A DNA stretch of 64,000 bases from JAXMAF01 sp046350555. GTDB taxonomy: Bacteria > Planctomycetota > Phycisphaerae > Phycisphaerales > SM1A02. The notes under the pieces were generated by a model. That model was given only the letters and a program-made list of their open reading frames with translations, did not search any database and was not told where the DNA came from. The position numbers and the translations under genes were made by a program. This document shows positions 29,656 through 40,418 of the stretch, in pieces (the stretch's first letter is position 1; every line of letters begins with the position of its first letter). Where the stretch lies: the NCBI GenBank assembly GCA_046350555.1, contig JAXMAF010000013.1, positions 106,545 to 170,544 on the forward strand. The letters are read 5' to 3'.

Positions 29656-29926
29656 GATCATCTCGGCTATGCATCCACGAGGGATCCGTTGTCAAGCCCC
29701 AGGACGAAGATGGACCGAAAACGGCGCCGGCATGCTCGCACGCTCGCGGCTGGGCGCGGTCGATGCCGTCTTCCGTCGGCCTTCAGGGAAGCGCAGCGCC
29801 GGTGAAGCCCGACGGTCAGCCTCCTTCTGCTTCGCCGGTCCTTTCGTCCGGGACCAAGCCCAACCGGCGGCCGTCCGCGATAGGTCGACGGTCGGTTGGT
29901 GGCCTGGGCGCGTGGCCAAGATGATC
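29656..29926 (+). repeat. Repeat family A, copy 6, with flanking end words
   Basis: Left end GATCATCTCGGCTATGCATCC, right end GGCGCGTGGCCAAGATGATC. Extra words lie at about 29640 (GATCATCTTGGCCATGGATC) and 29930-29965 (GGTGCGTGGCCAGGATGATC). The interior follows the family with about 15% differences by eye. No gene is evident between 29418 and 30137 apart from this. Confidence 0.8.
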
Positions 29927-30137
29927 GTGGGTGCGTGGCCAGGATGATCCCGTGGCCAGGATGATCCGCAAAGCGGCGAGCCGCGACCGGTCGGTGCTCG
30001 GGGCACCGACTCCGATGCCCCTGGACGCGCAACGACTCCTCGTGGCGCTCGCACGACCGCGGGGGACTGGGCCGCTCTGCCGGAGACAGCGTCGGATTCG
30101 CCTGCGACTTCGCCCATCGCGCCAAGGATCCGGCACC

Positions 30138-30836
30138 ATGGCGAACGACCCGCGCCGCCCGACCGAGGCGGAGATCGACGAAGCTGAAGTCGCGAGCTTT
30201 CCCGCGAGCGATCCACACGCGCTTCACGTCGAGCGGCAAGCGGAAGGTCGCGAACCCGCGGCGGACGCGCGCTCGTCGGGCGGAGACATTGCGCTGGGCC
30301 GAATCAAGAACGCCGTCATCGGTCAATTCGAGGCGGCGCTGAGCATGCACGACGAGTGCCTCCGGCGATGTCCGGCCGAGCACTGGGATGCATCCATCGC
30401 GAAATACCCCTTCTGGATGGTCGCCTATCACACGCTCTGCTTTGTGGATTGTTATCTCGCGCCCAACGACGATGCCTTCCAGGTCCGCCCCGAGTACCAC
30501 CCAAGAGGACGCGCCGAACTGGACGAGGAATATCCCAGCCGGCGCTTCACCCAGCAGGAGCTGCTGGCGTATGCCGCGATCTGTCGTCAACGCCTGCGAC
30601 GGGTGATCGAGGCCGAGACGCGTGAGACCCTGGAAGGTCACTCGGGCTTCTCACACTTGCCGTTCAGCCGCTTGGAATTGCACTTATACAACATTCGACA
30701 TGTTCAGCACCACACTGGGCAATTGACGGCGTTCCTGCGGAGAGTCGGGATCGACACGCCTTGGGTGAGGACCGGGTGGCGCGCCGCCGGGGGCGGCGGG
30801 AGGGGGGAGAGCGGAGAGAGCCCAGGCTCTCTCTGA
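30138..30836 (+). CDS. DinB-superfamily protein
   Basis: 232 aa from ATG 30138. A charged, probably disordered N-terminus of 60 residues is followed by a four-helix-bundle pattern of the DinB/YfiT superfamily: W-M-V-A-Y-H-T-L-C-F-V-D-C-Y-L on one helix and Y-N-I-R-H-V-Q-H-H-T-G-Q-L-T-A-F-L-R near the end. The conserved His residues (one in Y-H-T, the pair in V-Q-H-H-T-G) would bind the metal. Members are thiol-transferases or damage-induced proteins; the role here is open. The Gly-rich tail runs into the repeat block downstream. Confidence 0.75.
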   Translation: MANDPRRPTEAEIDEAEVASFPASDPHALHVERQAEGREPAADARSSGGDIALGRIKNAVIGQFEAALSMHDECLRRCPAEHWDASIAKYPFWMVAYHTLCFVDCYLAPNDDAFQVRPEYHPRGRAELDEEYPSRRFTQQELLAYAAICRQRLRRVIEAETRETLEGHSGFSHLPFSRLELHLYNIRHVQHHTGQLTAFLRRVGIDTPWVRTGWRAAGGGGRGESGESPGSL

Positions 30837-30869
30837 TGGATCGTTTCGCCTGGCGCGAAGCTTGGATAC

Positions 30870-30972
30870 GCACTTCTCGTGAAACTTGGACACGCGAAAC
30901 TCGGACATGCGCTCCTTGCCCGAGCGAGCGCGAAGCTCAGACATGCACTCCCTGCCCGAGCGAGCTCGTCGA
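30870..30972 (+). repeat. Short tandem repeat E (about 50 bp unit)
   Basis: Two units of GAAACTTGGACACGCGAAACT / CGGACATGCGCTCCTTGCC / CGAGCGAGCGC and a related GAAGCTCAGACATGCACTCC / CTGCCCGAGCGAGCTC. It contains the TTGGACACGC word and a self-complementary CGAGCGAGCTCG end. Confidence 0.6.
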
Positions 30973-30979
30973 CCGGCGA

Positions 30980-31237
30980 TGTCCCCACCGCCAGTTGAAG
31001 GTCGAGCCCGCCGCCGGCACCAAGGGCAACGTCAATCCCTTCGAGCTCGCCGGCGGCTATCACGTGTCGTGGACCGGCATGCCCGTGCTCAAGCACGATG
31101 GATCGCGCCATCACGGCGTGGGAATTGCATCGACGGCGCCGATCGCGCCGACCGCGAAGGGCATCGCCGGGGTGCGCAACGAGGTGCTCGAGAAGGCGGT
31201 TGCGGTGGTGCGGGAGAAGCTCGGAGGCGCGCCGTGA
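30980..31237 (+). pseudogene. C-terminal fragment of an S41-family peptidase
   Basis: An 85-residue piece reads Y-H-V-S-W-T-G-M-P-V-L-K-H-D-G-S-R-H-H-G, V-G-I-A-S-T-A-P-I-A-P-T-A-K-G-I and N-E-V-L-E-K-A-V-A-V. This is the typical last domain of many S41 peptidases (tail after the active-site Ser/Lys region). No start, PDZ or catalytic part precedes it; instead repeat E abuts it. It appears to be the remains of a gene deleted by repeat-associated rearrangement. Confidence 0.6.
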
Positions 31238-31342
31238 CTGGCTGATCACCCATCGGGGCGTGATGGGTTACTCTTCCGTGCACGAACGGTTCCGGCCGCG
31301 CGCCGATGCGCGCGACTGCCGCCGTGCGTTCGAGGGGCATCG

Positions 31343-32065
31343 ATGCGCGACGACGAGACGAATGGCACGGGGCCGCGGCCTGCCGGCGACGCGCCTGCGG
31401 ACGCGGCGGCGGGCGAGGCCGGCGTCCGGCGTGCCCCGACCGAACGGCTGCTCGACGCGGCGCACGGGGGCGACAAGGCGGCGCACGACGCACTCTTCGA
31501 TCGCGTGTACGACGAGCTGCATCGGGCGGCGGATGCGCTCATGCGCCGCGAGCAGGGCGGCCATCTGCTGAGCGCCACGGCGCTGGTGCACGAGGGCTGG
31601 CTCCGGCTCCATGCCCGCCTGCCGGACGAGTGCCGCAACCGCGCCGACTTCCTGCGCGTCGCGGCGACGGTCATGCGCAACGTCCTGGGGGACGAGGCGC
31701 GCAAGCGGAAGGGACGGCGACCGAACGCGGAGGGCGCCGCCGCCGGCCAGGCGGCCGCGCGCCGGGCGCCGGCGCCACTCGGCGACGATGTGGCCGATCC
31801 GCGATCCGAGCTCGATGCGGACACGATCCTGGCCATTCACGAGGCGCTCATCCGCCTCAAGGATGTGAATCCGCGCCTCGCCCAGATCGTCGAGCTGCAC
31901 TACTTCGGCGGTCTCGACGCCGACCAGATCGGCGAGGTGATCGGCGTCCTGCCCGGACAGGTCCGGAAGCTTCGGCGCCTGGCGACCGCGTGGCTTCAGC
32001 GCGAGTTGCGGCGCGGGCAGGGAGACCGGCGCGACTCGGCGCTGGATGGAGGAGATGCCGCATGA
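31343..32065 (+). CDS. ECF sigma factor, cassette 2
   Basis: 240 aa. Sigma region 2 is in F-D-R-V-Y-D-E-L-H-R-A-A-D-A-L-M and S-A-T-A-L-V-H-E-G-W-L-R-L, and region 4 is in N-P-R-L-A-Q-I-V-E-L-H-Y-F-G-G-L-D-A-D-Q-I-G-E-V-I-G. An Ala-rich linker separates them. The stop overlaps the kinase start (ATGA at 32062-32065), which implies coupled translation and functional linkage. GAGGGG precedes the ATG. Confidence 0.9.
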   Translation: MRDDETNGTGPRPAGDAPADAAAGEAGVRRAPTERLLDAAHGGDKAAHDALFDRVYDELHRAADALMRREQGGHLLSATALVHEGWLRLHARLPDECRNRADFLRVAATVMRNVLGDEARKRKGRRPNAEGAAAGQAAARRAPAPLGDDVADPRSELDADTILAIHEALIRLKDVNPRLAQIVELHYFGGLDADQIGEVIGVLPGQVRKLRRLATAWLQRELRRGQGDRRDSALDGGDAA

Positions 32066-35000
32066 CCAGCGCCGATCGAGTCCCGCGGGACGAGGCCGCG
32101 GCGGACAGGCACGCGGACAAGCCCGCGCCACGGCAGCCAGACGTCGCCGAGACGTTGCGCCGCTCGTTCCAGGAGCGACTCGAGGCCGTCTTCGTCGAGG
32201 CGTGCGACCTCGCTCCCGAGGCGTGCGACGCGTTCCTGCAACGCGCCTGCGCCGACGACGAGGCGCTGCGCGCGGCGGTCGCCGAGATGCTGCACGAGGC
32301 GCGCGAGCCCGACCCGATCCTGGCGCAGCCGCCCTTCGGGGCGGCGCTTCGGGCGCTGGCCGAACTGCGGTCGAGCGCCGTCGTCCGCGCCGGCGGGCCT
32401 CCCGCACCTCCCGATGTCGAAGCACCCGGCGCGACCTTCGGCGAATTCGAGCTCATCGAGCGGCTCGGCGAAGGAGGTTTCGCGACCGTCTACCGCGCGC
32501 GGCAGCGCGGTTCGGTGCGGCGCGACGTGGCCCTCAAGATCCCCAGGCCGGGCCTGGACGCGTCGCTGATGGCGCGATTCCTCGCCGAGCGCCAGGCGCT
32601 CGCCGGCATGAACGAGGAGCATCTCGCGCAGTTCCTCGAGGCCGGCGAGACGCCGACGGGCCGGCCGTTCTTCACGATGGAGCTGGTCGAGGGCGAGCCC
32701 ATCACCGATTTCTGCGATCGCCATGCGCTGTCGATCGGCGATCGCCTGGAGCTCTTCCTCCAGGTGTGCGAGGCAATCCAGCACGCCCATCAGAAGGGCG
32801 TGATCCATCGCGACCTCAAGCCCGCGAACGTGCTGGCCACGATGCGCGGCGAGCAGCCGTTCGCCAAGGTGATCGACTTCGGGATCGCGCGACCGACCGA
32901 CGACGCGCGCGCCGCGGGCGGCGCGCATGCGGCGACGACGCTGGGTCAGTTCCTCGGAACGCCGGGCTACATGAGCCCGGAGCAGGTTCGAACGGCAAGT
33001 GACGTCGACACGCGCTCGGATGTCTATGCGCTCGGGATCCTCCTCTACGAGTTGCTGACCGGCCGGACGCCGCTGGCGTGGGCCGGTCTTCAGGGTGCCT
33101 CGCTCGCCGAGGTGCAGCGCTTCACGTGCGAGGTCGACCCCGGCAGGCCCAGCATGCGCCTTCGCGCCGCGGGGCCGGCGCTGGCGGCGCTCGCTGCCAG
33201 CCGCGCCGCCGCGCCGACCCGGCTCGTGGCCTCGATCCGCGGCGACCTCGACCGCATCGTGCTCAAGGCGATCGAGACCGATCCGCGCCGCCGCTACGCG
33301 ACGGTCGCCGAGCTCGGCGCGGACGTGCGGCGATTCCTTCGCGCTGAGCCCATTCTCGCGCAGCCGCCGACGGCCCGGTACGTGCTGGGCAAGTTCGTGA
33401 GGCGCCATCGCGGCGCCGTGATCGCCGCGTCGGCGATCGCGCTCTCGCTGGTCGCGGGGCTTGTCGTCGCCACGGTCGGACTCGTGAAGGCCGAGCGGCG
33501 AGCCCGGGAAACGAAGGAGGTCGCGGACTTCCAGGGCGAGATCCTCCGCGACATCGACATCGGCACGCAGGGAGTCGGCCTGCGCGAGGACCTGCTCGGC
33601 CAGTACCGCGACGCGCTCAGGATCAAGGGCGTTCCGCCCGAGGAAGTCGACGTCAGGGTCGAGGTCCTTCGGCGCGAGCTCGAGGACGTGAACGCGACGG
33701 ACACCGCCGCCGCCGTGATTGATCGGTCGATCCTGGCGCCGGCGGCGGCATCGATCGACCGGAAGTTCGCGGCGCAGCCATTGGTCGCCGCGTCCCTGCG
33801 CCAAACGGTCGCCGACGCGTATCGCAAGCTCGGGAACTTCGACGCCGCGTGGCCGTTGCAACAACAGGCGCTTGACGATGTGGCCGAGGCCGTTTTTACG
33901 CCGACGCCGCCGGCGACCTTGGATTCTGTCCACCGGCGAGCTGCTCTTCGCGTAGAACCGCCCCGAGCTGAGGTCACCTTCGGCGAGGCGTTTGCCGCCG
34001 CGTGCCGCGTCTTCGCCAGCGCGGAGAGCCGCCAAAGCCGTTCTGCTCATGTATGCACTCGGCAAGACGCTTCCATGCCCGCCGGAAGATGGAGCCCTCG
34101 GAGACGTGCCTGAAGGACGCCTCCGGGCTGAGCCGGCGTCTTCTCGGGGACGATGCACCTGGAGACGACCAGCGCGATGCGCCTCGGCTTCGTTGTTCCT
34201 GAACGAGGAAATGCCTGGCGAGGCCGAGCTGCGCCAGGAGGCTGTGGCGCTCGCGTGGCGAAGGAGACGACGATGCGGGACACCGCCGCCGGCCGATCTC
34301 CAACTTCGCCGTGCTGCGCCACAGGTAGCCGGCCTGCCGAGGCCGAGCATCTATACCGCGAGACGGTGGACATCGGACGACGGATGCGCGGATCGCGACC
34401 TGTGGACGACTGGATCGCGAAGCTCGGCCTTTGTCTCCAGCAGGGCAGCTCGTCGAGGCGGGCCGCTCCTCCAGAGTCGCTCGAGGGCGTTGCATGCGGC
34501 TCCCGCGAGACCATCCCGGAGACGCCGTCGCGCTTGCGATCATGGGGCTGCAACGTCACCTCGAGGGCGATTCGGCCGAGGCCGGGGCGATGCTCGTCGA
34601 AGCCCTCCGCAAGGAACGCGAACGCGCCGACGACGATCCCTCGCTCAAGCTGGCGTTCATGGAGCCTGCTCGGGTGCAGTGCGGTGCGAGCCGGGCGAGT
34701 TCGATGCGTCGATGCGCTGCTCGTCGAAGCCCTCGCGATCGGCGTGGACCGCCATCGACCGGCGACATCGCTTCAACTGCCTTGACGCGTCAGCGCCTTG
34801 CGGAGGCGACAAGGGGCGGCTGACGAGGCCGACCAGCTTCCTGCACGACGCTCTTGAGATCCGGACGCGCATCTTCCTCGGCCCACCATCCCGACACGCT
34901 GACCACGCTCGACAGCCTTGGGTGCCGCTTCGCCGCGACCAGCCGGCTCGCGGAGGCGGACGAACTGCTGATGCCCGCGCCGGTGCGCGGACTACAGGGC

Positions 35001-35233
35001 CATCCACACGCGGGTCGATATCGACCTCGCCGAAGCAGTGCCCGGTCAAGGCTTCACCGAGGCCGAGGGCGCCCTCCGCCGCGCCGAGGCGATCACCGAT
35101 CCGCGTTGCCGCTGCGTCACTGCCGTGCCGCGAGATCCCGCGCGCTTCGCCGAGCCCACGAGGCCTGCATCGCCGCGGAACCCGGCCACACGCCGCAGGC
35201 GGCGGCGTGGCGGTTGCGGATATTCTCGACTGA
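32062..35233 (+). pseudogene. Membrane Ser/Thr kinase with TPR C-terminus, disrupted after about 33.9 kb
   Basis: Intact from ATG 32062 to about 33.88 kb. An N-terminal 120-residue helical region is followed by a Hanks kinase (G-E-G-G-F-A, Lys159, H-R-D-L-K-P-A-N at 249-256, D-F-G at 272-274, G-Y-M-S-P-E-Q) and a transmembrane helix at about 453-477. A periplasmic/tetratrico-like stretch then includes A-D-A-Y-R-K-L-G-N-F-D-A-A. Beyond that the continuing TPR sequence jumps between all three frames (for example L-Y-R-E-T-V-D-I-G-R-R and H-P-D-T-L-T-T-L-D-S-L-G), and the reading frame stops at 34113. Translational coupling to the sigma factor supports a joint signalling role. The disruption may be a sequencing artefact. 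Confidence 0.75.
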
Positions 35234-35309
35234 AGTCGTGAATCCTCGGCACGTGCGGAACGCCCGGGCCGTTGCCGTGGAGAGGCTACGCCCTGGACCT
35301 GCCGCACGC

Positions 35310-37577
35310 CAGGTGATCCATCCATGCCGCGGAACCGGTCGGCCTCGTGGTCGTCGCGCACACATCGACCATGCCGCAGCCAGCCGTCACACAGGAGCGC
35401 CCCGCGAATGGCTGCTGGACAACGCCGATCGTCCGGCAGCTCAAGGTCTGCTGCTGGACATCGGCCCGAGCCGAGGTTTTCGTCGTCGACAAGACGATCG
35501 CAACGGCGACTCGCAAGGACGGCCAGGACATCGTCGTGCGAGGCCGGCACAGTGACGATCAACGCGCACACGCTCAAGTCGCTCACCATCGAGCACAAGC
35601 GTCGGGGGCGGCGGCGTCGAGTACGCCGCCGGCCTGGGCGGCGGGGATGTGGCCACCGTGGACGGCGACGTTCGTGACCGGTGCGATCGGGTGGCCGGCG
35701 TGCGAGATCATCGTCAGCGCGGTCATGGCGACGGCAAGCCGCGCAGGCTGCGCGTGGGCGTCGACGCTCCAACTACGGCTGCGCCGGCGGGCACGCCGGT
35801 GGCGGCGGCGGGAACTCGGTCAACGGCCCGGCGGGCGGAACTGCGTACGCGCTGGCCATCCCAGCGGCTTCGTGGACCAGCCGACGACGAAGGGCTCCGG
35901 CGGCGGTGCGTGCACGTACTACGGCATCGCGGGTGCGCCGGCGGGGCGTGGTTCGTCTCACGGTGGCGGGCACGCTGACGGTGGACGAATGATCGCGCCG
36001 GACGGTCTCGCCGGCGGGCTCAGTACTGGGCACATCGTCCGGCGGCGCCTGGGCGGCAGCGTGTGGATCGAGTGCGGCGGCCTCGGCAGGCCGGAACCAT
36101 CGCCGCGAGCGGCGGCCCTGCAGCGGCGACCCCGCCAAGGCCGGCGGGGCAGGCGGGCGCGTCGCGGTGCTGGCCGGTGCGTCGGGCTTCCCCGACACGA
36201 ACATCCAGGGCGCGCGGCGGCGACGGCTGGTCGCGGCGCGCCGGACGGTGTGGCTGCACGCGAACGGAAAGCTGCCCTACCCACGCTGATCGTCGACAAC
36301 GGCGGCTTCGCGTCGGAGACGACTGTTCACGGGCGATGTGGGACGCTGGCCGCGGACGAAGCTGGTGCGCAACGGCGGCCGGCTGGGCCCGCACGGCGAC
36401 GCGTCGAGCGCACCGACGGTGCTTGGCGACGTGCACGGTGCTGGCCGGGGGCGAGATCTACGCGAGCGGCCGGGCGACGGGAGTGCAGGCCAGCGCGGGG
36501 GCGTCGACGCCCAACTACAGCGCTGGTGCCGCCGGCGGTGGTCACGGTGGCGGCGGCGGGAACTCGGTCAACGGCCTGGCGGCGAACTGCGTACTACGCC
36601 GTCGGTCCCAGCGGCTTCGTGGACCAGCCGACGACGAAGGGCTCCGGCGGCGGTGCGTGCACGTACTACGGCATCGCGGGTGGCGAAGCCGGCGGGGGCG
36701 TGGTTTCGTCTCACGGTGGCGGGCACGCTGACGGTGGACGGAACGATCGCGTCGGACGGTCTCGCCGGCGGCCTGTACTCGGGCACATCGTCCGGCGGCG
36801 GCTCGGGCGGCAGCGTGTGGATCGAGTGCGCGGCGGCCTCTATGGGCGCCGGAACCACTGCGCGAGCGGCGGCTCCCAGCGGCGACCCTGCCAAGGCCGG
36901 CGGGGCGGCGGCGGAGCGCGTCGCGGTGTACGCCGGTGCGTCGGGCTTCCCCGACACGAACATCCGGTGCGGTGCGGCGGCGATGGCTGGTCGCGCGGCG
37001 GCGCCGGGACGGTGTGCTGCACGCGAACAGCGCAAGGCTTCCGACGCTGATCGTGGACAACGGCGGCTTCGCGTCGGAGACGACTGAGTTCACGGGCGAT
37101 GTGACGCTGGACGCCGACGTGCTGGTGCGCAACGGCGGCCGGCTGGGCCCCCGCACGGCGACGCGCTGATGCACCTGACGGTGCTGGGCGACGTGCACGT
37201 GCTGGCCGGCGGCGAGATCTACGCGAGCGGCCGCGGCGACGGGAGTGCAGGGCCAGGGCGCGGGGCGTCGACGCCCAACTACAGCTGCGCCGCCGGCGGT
37301 GGTCACGGTGGCGGCGGCGGGAACTCGGTCAACGGCCCGGCGGGCGGAACTGCGTGGCCGCGCCGTCGGTCCCAGCGGCTTCGTGGACCAGCCGACGACG
37401 AAGGGCCTGGCGGCGGTGCGTGCACGTACTACGGGGCATCGCGGGTATGCTGGCGGGGGCGTGGTTCGTCTCACGGTGGCGGGCACGCTGACGGTGGACG
37501 GAACGATCGCGTCGGACGGTCTCGCCGGCGGCCTGTACTCGGGCACATCGTCCGGCGGTGGCTCGGGCGGCAGCGTG
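35310..37577 (+). pseudogene. Error-rich duplicate of the glycine-rich repeat/dockerin gene
   Basis: The block repeats the upstream region and first modules of the gene at 37675: CCGCAGCCAGCCGTCACACA, then GAGGTTTTCGTCGTCGACAA, then three glycine-rich modules (about 35640-36300, 36420-37085, 37170-37577), the last cut off mid-module. Long runs are identical to the clean gene but single-base insertions and deletions occur every few tens of bases, so no frame stays open. Synonymous substitutions, expected of an old duplicate, are nearly absent. It is either uncorrected long-read sequence of a longer module array or a very recent decayed copy. Confidence 0.7.
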
Positions 37578-37674
37578 TGCGATCCATCCGTTTGCGCCGC
37601 GGAACCGGTCGGGCCCTGGTGGTCGCCGCGCACACACGACCATGCCGCAGCCAGCCGTCACACAGGAGTGCCCC

Positions 37675-39756
37675 ATGAAGCGCATGAAGCGATCGTCGAT
37701 CACCGTCCTTGTTGCGTTCGTCCTCGCGCTGCTGGCGAGCCCGGCCACCCGAGCCGAGGTTTTCGTCGTCGACAAGACGATCGCAATCGGCGACCTCGCG
37801 TATGACGGCCAGGACATCGTCGTGCGAGGCTGCACAGTGACGATCAACGGCGCACACTCGTTCAAGTCGCTCACCATCGAGCACAGCGCGTCGGGGGCGA
37901 AGGGCGTCGTGACGCACGCCGCCGGCCTGGCGGCGGGGATGTGGCTGACCGTGGACGGCGACGTGTTCGTGACCGGTGCGATCGGGGCGTGGCCGGCGTG
38001 CGAGATCAATGTCAGCGGCCGCGGCGACGGCAGCGCGCAGGGCCAGGGCGCGGGGGCGTCGACGCCCAACTACAGCGCTGGCGCCGCCGGCGGTGGTCAC
38101 GGTGGCGGCGGCGGGAACTCGGTCAACGGCCCGGCGGGCGGAACTGCGTACGGCGCCGTCGGTCCCAGCGGCTTCGTGGACCAGCCGACGACGAAGGGCT
38201 CCGGCGGCGGTGCGTGCACGTACTACGGCATCGCGGGTGGCGCCGGCGGGGGCGTGGTTCGTCTCACGGTGGCGGGCACGCTGACGGTGGACGGAACGAT
38301 CGCGTCGGACGGTCTCGCCGGCGGCCTGTACTCGGGCACATCGTCCGGCGGCGGCTCGGGCGGCAGCGTGTGGATCGAGTGCGGCGGCCTCTATGGCGCC
38401 GGAACCATTCGCGCGAGCGGCGGCCCCAGCGGCGACCCCGCCAAGGCCGGCGGGGGCGGCGGCGGGCGCGTCGCGGTGTACGCCGGTGCGTCGGGCTTCC
38501 CCGACACGAACATCCAGGCGCGCGGCGGCGACGGCTGGTCGCGCGGCGGCGCCGGGACGGTGTGGCTGCACGCGAACGGAAGCGCGCTTCCGACGCTGAT
38601 CGTGGACAACGGCGGCTTCGCGTCGGAGACGACTGAGTTCACGGGCGATGTGACGCTGGACGCCGACGTGCTGGTGCGCAACGGCGGCCGGCTGGGCCCC
38701 GCGCACGGCGACGCGTCGATGCACCTGACGGTGCTGGGCGACGTGCACGTGCTGGCCGGCGGCGAGATCTACGCGAGCGGCCGCGGCGACGGGAGTGCGC
38801 AGGGCCAGGGCGCGGGCGCATCGACGCCGAACTACGGTGTCGGCGCGGCGGGCGGTGGACACGGCGGCGGCGGCGGGAACTCGTCCAACGGCGCGGCCGG
38901 CGGCGGCGCGTACGGCACCGTCGCGCAGCCCACGACGAAGGGCTCCGGCGGCGGTGCGTGCACGTACTACGGCATCGCGGGTGGCGCCGGCGGGGGCGTG
39001 GTTCGTCTCACGGTGGCGGGCACGCTGACGGTCGACGGAACGATCGCGTCGGACGGTCTCGCGGGCGGCCTGTACTCGGGCACATCGTCCGGCGGCGGCT
39101 CGGGCGGCAGCATCTGGATCGGCTGCGACGGCCTGTACGGAACGGGAACGATCCGCGCCGACGGCGGCGCCGGCGGCTCTCCGACCAAGGCCGGCGGCGG
39201 CGGTGGCGGGCGAATCGCGATCTACACGTGCGCCGTTGGACTTCCGATCGCGCAGATCCACTCCAACGGCGGGGCTGGCTACCAGACGGGCGGTGTCGGC
39301 ACGAAGTACATCTTCTCCCCGTCGATCGACTTCCAGGCGATGCCCACTTCGACCTACGTCGCCGAGGGCGGCGATGTCGTGCTTTCGGCGCAGGCCACGG
39401 GCGACGGTCTCTACGCGGTCAAGTGGTTCTTCGACGGCGAGCCGCTCAACGACGGCCCGGGAGTTTCAGGCACGTCGACGCAGACCCTGTCGCTTTCCGG
39501 CGTGAAGTGCGTCGATCGCGCGGGCGACTATCGCATCGCGGTCTTCGATTCCTGCGGGTTCGCGTTCAGCTTGGACGCGCACCTCACCGTCGAGGTCACC
39601 GGAGACCTCAACGGAGACTGCCTGGTGAACGGCGCCGACCTCGGTCAACTTCTCTCCAGCTTCGGCGCATGCACCGCGTGCGCGGGCGACATCGACGGCA
39701 ACGGCACGGTGGATGGCGGCGATCTCGGAATATTGCTGGCTGGATGGACCGGATGA
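37675..39756 (+). CDS. Secreted glycine-rich modular protein with Ig-like and dockerin domains
   Basis: 693 aa from ATG 37675 with CAGGAG upstream; signal peptide V-L-V-A-F-V-L-A-L-L-A-S-P-A-T-R-A. Two long modules of about 230 residues follow, each with G-D-G-S-A-Q-G-Q-G-A-G-A-S-T-P-N-Y, G-G-G-H-G-G-G-G-G-N-S, T-K-G-S-G-G-G-A-C-T-Y-Y-G and L-T-V-A-G-T-L-T-V-D-G-T-I-A-S-D. This resembles beta-helix/autotransporter-like rungs rich in Gly. Next is one immunoglobulin-like domain (V-V-L-S-A-Q-A-T-G, W-F-F-D-G-E-P-L, R-A-G-D-Y-R-I-A-V) and two dockerin repeats. Probably an extracellular structural or adhesive protein. It lies in the third slot of a sigma-kinase-surface protein cassette. Confidence 0.85.
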   Translation: MKRMKRSSITVLVAFVLALLASPATRAEVFVVDKTIAIGDLAYDGQDIVVRGCTVTINGAHSFKSLTIEHSASGAKGVVTHAAGLAAGMWLTVDGDVFVTGAIGAWPACEINVSGRGDGSAQGQGAGASTPNYSAGAAGGGHGGGGGNSVNGPAGGTAYGAVGPSGFVDQPTTKGSGGGACTYYGIAGGAGGGVVRLTVAGTLTVDGTIASDGLAGGLYSGTSSGGGSGGSVWIECGGLYGAGTIRASGGPSGDPAKAGGGGGGRVAVYAGASGFPDTNIQARGGDGWSRGGAGTVWLHANGSALPTLIVDNGGFASETTEFTGDVTLDADVLVRNGGRLGPAHGDASMHLTVLGDVHVLAGGEIYASGRGDGSAQGQGAGASTPNYGVGAAGGGHGGGGGNSSNGAAGGGAYGTVAQPTTKGSGGGACTYYGIAGGAGGGVVRLTVAGTLTVDGTIASDGLAGGLYSGTSSGGGSGGSIWIGCDGLYGTGTIRADGGAGGSPTKAGGGGGGRIAIYTCAVGLPIAQIHSNGGAGYQTGGVGTKYIFSPSIDFQAMPTSTYVAEGGDVVLSAQATGDGLYAVKWFFDGEPLNDGPGVSGTSTQTLSLSGVKCVDRAGDYRIAVFDSCGFAFSLDAHLTVEVTGDLNGDCLVNGADLGQLLSSFGACTACAGDIDGNGTVDGGDLGILLAGWTG

Positions 39757-39917
39757 CGTCGCGTTCGTTCGGTCGCGGGGCGCCGGCGACGCGTCGGTGC
39801 CCGCCCCGATTCCCACTCGTTCTCGGGCGGGGCCCGCTCGCCGGCGCGCGCGGCTTCGACGAGGACTGCGCCCTCCGATGCGCAAGGGCCGACTGCGAAC
39901 CGCTTCAGCGCGAAGGT

Positions 39918-40140
39918 GTCGAGTAGGGACGGCCTCCGCTCGCGCAGAGACCGTCCCGCTCATCAAACCGGACGTGCGGGTTTCCCGCATCCGGCTTGCC
40001 CGACGACTTCATCGCGCGGCTGTCGAGGGTCGCGTCGTGCGCGGTCCGTACTGCATCACCCCGAGACGTTCCTTGAGGAATGCATACCACGTCACGCCTG
40101 CCGGTGGACGGACAGGACGCTGACTCCGACGCTTGATGAC
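39918..40140 (-). mobile_element. Group II intron 3' fragment (domains V-VI), copy 2
   Basis: On the minus strand the same domain V hairpin as at 7188-7220 (here 39965-39997) is followed by a domain VI-like hairpin and the terminus CCTACTCGAC at 39918. Only about 140 bp upstream of domain V remain. A short open frame there reads P-A-G-V-T-W-Y-A-F-L-K-E-R-L-G-V-M, which might be the end of an intron-encoded protein or an exon, after which family D repeats take over. Confidence 0.6.
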
Positions 40141-40141
40141 G

Positions 40142-40332
40142 CACTGGACCCGCACTCCTTGCTGGAGCCACCGCGACGACCTCCACGTCCTGTGGCGCGG
40201 AGTCTTGGCGGCCACAAGATGCGGACCACAGCCGACCGACGTGCGTGGCCAAACTCGCGCATCCTGTGGCGGAGTCTTCGCGGCCACAAGATGCGGACCA
40301 CAGCCGACCGATATGCGTGGCCAACCTCACGG
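40142..40332 (+). repeat. Repeat family D, copy 1 plus a partial second unit
   Basis: CACTGGACCCGCACTCC, GCTGGAGCCACCGCGACGAC, CTCCACGTCCTGTGGCG, CTTGGCGGCCACAAG, ACCGACGTGCGTGGCCAA. The part from ATCCTGTGGCGGAG onward is repeated once more (40260-40332). Confidence 0.75.
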
Positions 40333-40418
40333 CCGAGATCTTCGAGTGGATGCGTGACATTGCATCGCTTCTCTCGTCGCCGCACTGATCGAACGGAGGA
40401 GCGCAGTACAGTCATCGG

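Noticed and set aside
35390..37577. A new short-frame gene cluster in the indel-rich block
   Set aside because: All frames are pieces of one glycine-rich repeat protein interrupted by indels, as alignment with the clean copy at 37675-39756 shows.
39770..39870. Terminator after the glycine-rich dockerin gene (CCCGCCCCGA / TCGGGCGGGG)
   Set aside because: The stem needs a bulge and long loop and has no T-run; too weak to list as a feature.
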